From Tiliqua scincoides (Eukaryota; Chordata; Lepidosauria; Squamata; Scincidae): 64,000 nt of DNA. The notes under the pieces were generated by a model, which saw nothing but the letters and a program-made list of their open reading frames with translations, was not told the DNA's origin and made no database searches. Of the stretch, positions 58,691 to 64,000 are shown in pieces. The first letter of the stretch is position 1. Every line of letters begins with the position of its first letter. The stretch lies in NCBI RefSeq assembly GCF_035046505.1, contig NC_089822.1, positions 127,158,807 to 127,222,806 of the forward strand. Reading direction: 5' to 3'. The translations under genes and the position numbers were made by a program.

Positions 58691-59559
58691 GATACAGTAG
58701 TCGTTATACAATAAAAATTTGTACATATTTTTATTTTGCTTTTTCATATACAATATTCTTTCATTTCTAAACACTGACAAGTAATGGGAGAAAAAGAGAT
58801 TTTTTTTCCTAAAGGAGGAAAAAAGTTCATCTAAGCAGGCCAGCTTAGAGCTCTGTTCTACAGAATGGCTGGCAGGTTAATGGATGTAATCTCGCCCTCT
58901 CTTTGCCCTAGCTCCTTGAAGCAGACACCATTCCTCTTTCTGGTGCTACTTTATCATGCACTCTTTAATAGCAGGGACCACCTAGGCCAGAGAAAGCAGA
59001 AAAGTCATCTCAGAACTGGTTAAATGAGACTGAATTTTGTATAGTTAAAAGGGGTTTTTTGATAGAGTAAATCCTCGTTATTTGCTGACTCTGATCCCGC
59101 AGATTTGCTTACTGCTTCTATAAAAGTGTAACCCATCTTGCTACACACAATCTCTTTGTGGCCATGCGCCTCATGCCTCAAATCCCTGTGGTTAACAAGG
59201 ATTGACTGCACAATGTTTGATTTGGATTTCATTCTACATTTTTTTTAAAAAGCATCAAATAAGGCATGCATAGGATCAGGCTCTGAGCCGGTGATGGTAA
59301 CACTGGGAAATGGCATCTTCATGAGTCCTGGTAGCAAGCAAATCCAACCCAAGGTGGTTTGAAATGCCAGCTTCAATCTGTGCGTGCTCTTTTATCTCTT
59401 ACGATTTAGAGATTATTTGGCTTCATGTGTGGGGAGATTATAAACATATTGCATTTTATTCATCATGCAATATCTTACACCCACAATACAAAAACTTTTC
59501 AGGGTTTCGGGAAAATGCCTTGGAAGTGTTTGAACTTTAGAATCCTATGTTCAGTTCTG

Positions 59560-59970
59560 GGCTCCACAGTTTAAGAAGGAGAGGAAAGTTACTCAGCTGG
59601 CGAGAGAGCTGGAGACCATGTCCTTTGAGGGAGATCTGAGTGAGAGGGGTTATAATTACTGTATCTAAAATTATCCAAGGGATGTTGTGTTGTGGAAGAT
59701 GGAGTGGATTTGTCCTCAGTTTCTCTGGAGGGAGGGTCCTAGACAAATGCAATTAAATTGCAACAAGGGAGATTCTGATTAAATGTTAGGAAGAACTTCC
59801 TGATGGTAAGAACTGTACAGTCTGCCATGGAAGGTGGTAGTTTCTTCATCATTGGAAGTGGAGGCTTGATAGCCCTCTGTCAGGGATGCTGTATTTGTGG
59901 GCTGCCTGCATTGACAGGAGGTTGGACTCAATGATCTTGTAGGCTCTTTCCAGCTCTATGATTCTACGAC
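59560..59970 (+). mobile_element. Old CR1 LINE 3' end
   Basis: CR1-like blocks are present in order: agttctgggctccacagttt, ggaagaacttcctgatggta, ggttggactcaatgatcttg and the typical end ctctatgattctacg. The coding frame is decayed. Confidence 0.82.
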
Positions 59971-60139
59971 TGGTATGAGAACTGTTTGACAATCTCTCAG
60001 ATAATTGTATTTGCATTGCCTTGCTGGACTCCATGGTTACACTTGGAGTGGAATCCATTGTTATTTCTTAGTATTTGGCAGAGATGTCACTAGGTGTGGA
60101 CAATGGCTGTTAACGCCTCCATTTTTTTCCTCCCAAAGT

Positions 60140-60244
60140 TCCAGATCTTTGACAAGGAAGTCACAATGAATGTGAGAAAGCGTTTGCTGGTGATCTTCTG
60201 TGAGCTGCCTGATGGCCAGTTCTGCACTTTCATTTTTTATTAGG
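60140..60244 (+). other. Weak candidate exon, unrecognised
   Basis: After a pyrimidine tract and gttccag, a + strand frame reads IFDKEVTMNVRKRLLVIFCE then LPDGQFCTFIFY and a stop. No donor follows. I cannot match it to a family, and it may be chance or a repeat remnant. Confidence 0.15.
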
Positions 60245-60534
60245 ACTTACTTACCAGCCAGACAGTCCAAACCTCAGCTGTGTAGCTGGGCAATGGTACC
60301 CTACTCAAGTGGTCAAACTTCTCATACAGCATTATCCTGGGAGAGAAGTTTGCACTGAGGTCTATGCTACAAAAGATTCCCAGAGTGGATCTTTTGAATA
60401 TGTTCCACCACTGAGGGTGAAGTGAGATGACTGGAGGGTGGACCACTAGATGGAGCCTTAGAAGACACAGCAGTAGGTGAGGAAAGAGAGTGTCTGCTCT
60501 TAAATTTCATTCTGAAATGTTACCAAACTTTCTT

Positions 60535-60900
60535 TATAACCCTAAAGGGCTTGGGACCAATGTATCTGAAGGATTATCTGCCCTCATTTGAATCTGTCAA
60601 TATTTGAAATCCTCTCTGAAAGGATCTCCTCTCATAGGAACTCTTTCCCCAGATAAGGGTGCCTGGCCTTTGCACTGTTACCTTTCCAGTGTTGGGCAAT
60701 GTCCATCCTGTGTTCTGAGTTGTTTATGGTATCATTTAGCGTGAAATAAAATATCATTTTATTCTCTCTGTTGAATAGTTCTAATCAACTGCAGTTTTTA
60801 GTACTCTGTTGTAGTTTGTTTCTCTTGCTGTTTAATGATCATTGCGTTTTATTAAATCAGCCATGTTGATACTGTGCAGATAAGGAGGGATATAAATCCA
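60535..60900 (+). mobile_element. L2-type LINE fragment
   Basis: The + strand reads KGLGPMYLKDYLPSFESVN, resembling the L2 segment around GPSYLRDYL. The end has gataaggagggatataaat, an L2-like 3' sequence. It is much decayed. Confidence 0.65.
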
Positions 60901-61164
60901 TAACTATACGTAAGCAGTGAGTGCCCATATTCTTCCTCTGCACAAAAATAACTATGTTAAGGAGGATGGGTTAATGCTCATATACTAGTCCCAGGTTTGT
61001 ACATGCCTTTTGTCTTTTCATATAGTCTTCCATTATAAAAATTGACTGGAGATAAAAATAGAAGGAAACTCAGTTTCAATTAAGTCTTTAAAAAAAAAAA
61101 AAAAAGACAGAAAGCAAGGTTGATCCAAGTAGGACAGTGACTGGGGCTCTTTGCTCTCAATTTG

Positions 61165-61990
61165 CTACACACCTAGGGGTCCAATTCTGTCCAACTTTCA
61201 TGTTGGCACAGCTGCATCAGGCTGGAAAGTTGGATAGAATTGGGCTCACTCTCTTTTTTCCTTCTCTTGTGTGCAGTCAAATTAATGACCCACTTAGTGC
61301 ACTTGTCATTCCCCCCCCCCCCCCGTGTGTGGTATATATGCATTTATTTTCAGTCTACTTTAAACTGTGTTACTGCAAGCTTGAGATTGGTCTCAGACCT
61401 TTTATTCCAGACAGAGTTCCCTAACCTGCACTCCAGCTCCTTGAACAGCTGAAAGGCCTGAATTCGGCTCCCTTTGAGCAGCTGTGGTGCCTGTTTCTTG
61501 GGTGGAAGAGACTAGCTGTCCCACTGCAGCGAGTGATTTCATGGCCTAGCAAGGGCCTCACTCATTTCCTGTAGCCCACAGAAACCCTTTCCTTTCACTC
61601 CTTTCCTTTTCCTTCCAGGTACTAAGTTTTCTAGCCCCAGTTCCTCCTCTTCCACTTAATTTCCCTACATTCTTTTGGCCCTCCATACTTGCGCCATTAT
61701 AAGCCCCTTTCCCTTTTAAGGATTTCCTCCTCCTTCTCTTCCCCTTCCTTCTGTACCTAGCGACTTATGTTTAGGACCAGCTATACAAATGGTGAAGAAA
61801 CACTGAGGGTGCAATCCTAACCCCTTATGTCAGTGCTTTCCAGCACTGGCATAGTGGTGCCAATGGGACATGTGCTGCATCCTGCAGTTGGATGTCACTC
61901 ACGGAGGCCTCCCCTAAATAAGGGAATGTTTGTTCCCTTCCCTCAGAGCTGCATTGCCCTTAGGTCAGTGCTGGAAAGCACATGCAGAGG
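61165..61990. repeat. Inverted-repeat elements of the caatcct family, partial copies
   Basis: At 61170-61245 a compact palindrome (ccaattctgtccaactttc and gaaagttggatagaattggg) occurs. At about 61808-61990 a longer part-copy begins gggtgcaatcctaacccct and contains ggaggcctcccctaaataag. A further related piece starts near 62080. Confidence 0.6.
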
Positions 61991-63368
61991 GAGGCGAATG
62001 TGAATGGTGTAACAAATGTTTATAGTGGAAATAATTTAACAATAATAGGGAAAGGATATCAAAATAAAGCCATTCAGGGCACAATCCTAACCCCTTATGT
62101 CAGTGCTTTCCAGCTCACAAAAAGGGACTTGTAAACAGAGAAATTTTGAATTTGTTTACTTCAAGCAGTGGACACATCACAATATTACATCACAAACCGT
62201 TTTTGAAATTTCCCTATTCCCTAAGACTAAAGTCATACAGCGCAATCCTAACTTGTGCTGGAACAGGCAGGTCAGTGGGCTTGTGTTGTATCCAGCACAA
62301 GTTTCAGGCAACCAGAGGCTCACCCCAAGGCAAGGGGAAACTTTTCCCCTTACCCTGGGGAGAGCCACAGAAGCCCCAATGGGGCTACTTTGATCTGTGC
62401 CCCCTCTAGAGGTAGCGCAAATCTGAGCAGCCCGGGGTTGGCCCAGGCTGCCCAGGAATGGGGTTAGGATACGTCATAGCAGCTGGATCCTGACCATGCC
62501 TCCTACTCCCCACTCGCCCCTGGAATTGCCCATCGCCCAACCTTCCCCCACCCTGAAACACCTCCTCCCTGCTTCTGCCACGCCCTCCTCACATCCCTGA
62601 CACTCCTGTGCTGGCTGAATTCAGTGGATGCAACACACCTGTTCCCTGGTACCCGCATCAGTGTAGGGAGGCTGGCGCATATCTGTGCACTGGCCTAACG
62701 CAACTTAGGTCAGCACGAAAGTGCTTTATGGCACTTTCACAATGGTGATAGGTCAGTGCAAGGGACTTGTGCTGGCCTATCCGCTCCTCAGGACTGCACT
62801 CTTAGTTGGGTTCAAGGACTTGATGGCTCTTTGGATCCTGACTACAGACTGAAGCATCCTGAGATATTTTGCTTTTGTAATATTAAAAAAAACAGCACCT
62901 TTTACAAATATTTTAATTTTTTAATATAAAAAAATCAAGTTTCTAGCCCATGTGTTATGGTTACAAAGGAAAATTTGAGTGTGCCTGAAATGGCCTGGCA
63001 AACTTGAAAACAGAGAGGGAGTAGGTAGGATTTTCAGAAGCCAGTACCTGGGGCTCCAGTATCCCTCTTCTTGACAATCAGTGGCAGACCAAACTGGTAA
63101 AATAAGCAAATCTAGACAAACACACATAATTTACATACATTATGCAGGTTGCAGAATTACACATTTATTGGTGCAGAGTTTGGGTTGCTGTGACAGAAAG
63201 TTTTGTTTTTGAAGCATAATACACAGCCATGACGAGACTCCTAAACTAAAAGTGTGAGCATATGCTATGCAAATTTCAGAGAAGGGGATCAAAAAGTAAG
63301 GGATAAGCATCACCTTCTTGCTCTGTGGGGGACATCTGGTTGGCTGTTGCTGAAAACTGGTACTAGAG

Positions 63369-63801
63369 CAGGGGTGTCCAAACTTTTTGGCTAAAGGGCC
63401 ACATCATCTCTCTGACACTGTGTCAGGGACCAGGAAAAAAAGAAATAATTTACATTTCAAATTTGAATAAATTTACATAAATTTAAATAAATGATGGAAC
63501 TTATATCAAGGTCTTGCAATAGCTCAAGGCCTATAAAAGGGCTTGCATGAAGCAAGGCTGGCCTTTCCTTCACTGCTGCTGCATCACAGATGTGAAACAG
63601 CAAGCAGTGGAGGGAGCCCTCATCCCACAGCTCACGTGAGAGGTCAAGCAGTCACCCTCACACTGAGAGCAGTCGCATCGGGCCAGTACGGGCTTCCGCA
63701 AGTCTCAGCAGGGCCAGAGGCTCATTGCCGACAGGGGGCTCCCCAAGGGAGAGTCCCTGAGGGCTGCAATTGGCCTCCGGGCCAGGGTTTAGCCACCCCT
63801 G
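63369..63801. mobile_element. Non-autonomous hAT element
   Basis: The ends caggggtgtccaaac and gtttagccacccctg are inverted, with a perfect 8-bp duplication tactagag at 63361-63368 and 63802-63809. The interior is like 30823-31359, including ggccacatcatctctctgac. Confidence 0.92.
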
Positions 63802-63839
63802 TACTAGAGCATAGAGGGATCATTGACATGACACAGCAT

Positions 63840-64000
63840 GGCAGTGGTGGACAAAGGTCGTTTGCACCCAGGGCCCATAAATTTTTGGCACCCTCCCCAC
63901 GAAAAAATTATTTTCAGTAATAGTCCTGATATGAAATGAATAATAATAACGGCCAGAGAAGAAGCTCAGACAGTGAGCATTTTCTTTTATTGAACTTATA
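63840..64000 (+). repeat. Interspersed repeat, cut by the window end
   Basis: It starts gcagtggtggacaaaggtcg and reads cccagggcccataaatttttggcacc, matching segments near 26830 and 46325. The right end lies outside the window. Confidence 0.5.

Noticed and set aside
1-64000. CRISPR array, operon, ribosome-binding sites, tRNA genes, or retroviral/LTR elements
   Set aside because: The window is vertebrate nuclear DNA; no array of spaced repeats, no tRNA-like promoter pair in a cloverleaf context, and no gag, pol or env pattern with long terminal repeats was recognised.

Overview
The window looks like nuclear DNA of a squamate reptile, most likely a lizard. It has widely spaced exons with GT-AG introns, many chicken-type CR1 tails, an L2-type LINE with an (ATT)n tail, 5S-rRNA-derived SINEs, several hAT DNA transposons, and many copies of a short palindromic repeat that I associate with squamate genomes. 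The species cannot be named from sequence alone. No viral, LTR-retrotransposon or Polinton element was recognised.

Two host loci are supported, both on the + strand. The first (about 5.0-45.3 kb) is SOAT2, sterol O-acyltransferase 2. Fifteen coding exons can be placed with consistent phases. They add up to 526 codons plus stop, against 522 residues in human SOAT2. The copy is broken. Codon 298 is TAG at a conserved tryptophan in exon 9, codon 419 is TGA in exon 13, and a 5.75-kb LINE sits inside coding exon 13 between perfect 12-bp target duplications. This points to an intron-bearing (unitary or duplicated) SOAT2 pseudogene, unless the individual or assembly is unusual.

The second locus (50.6-54.4 kb) is a compact two-exon gene for a 200-residue protein with an N-terminal pyrin-like domain and a C-terminal death domain. 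I do not know a mammalian protein with this pairing. Its upstream region is CpG-rich and carries a kappaB-like site, an IRF-like site and an inverted CCAAT box, as expected for an innate-immunity or cell-death adaptor.

Most of the rest is transposable elements, often nested. They include a (TTCA)n-tailed APE LINE family (7.1-10.3, 11.6-13.5 and 32.8-38.5 kb); a second LINE family whose 3' tail is shared with the 5S SINE (3.1, 15.6-17.1, 47.3-47.7 and 55.8-57.4 kb); an RTE-like LINE (38.7-41.2 kb); CR1 and L2 pieces; and hAT elements with 8-bp target duplications. At 55.6-57.4 kb a 5S SINE and a LINE are joined head to head inside one pair of target duplications. The stretch from 58.7 to 64 kb has only repeat fragments and one weak candidate exon.
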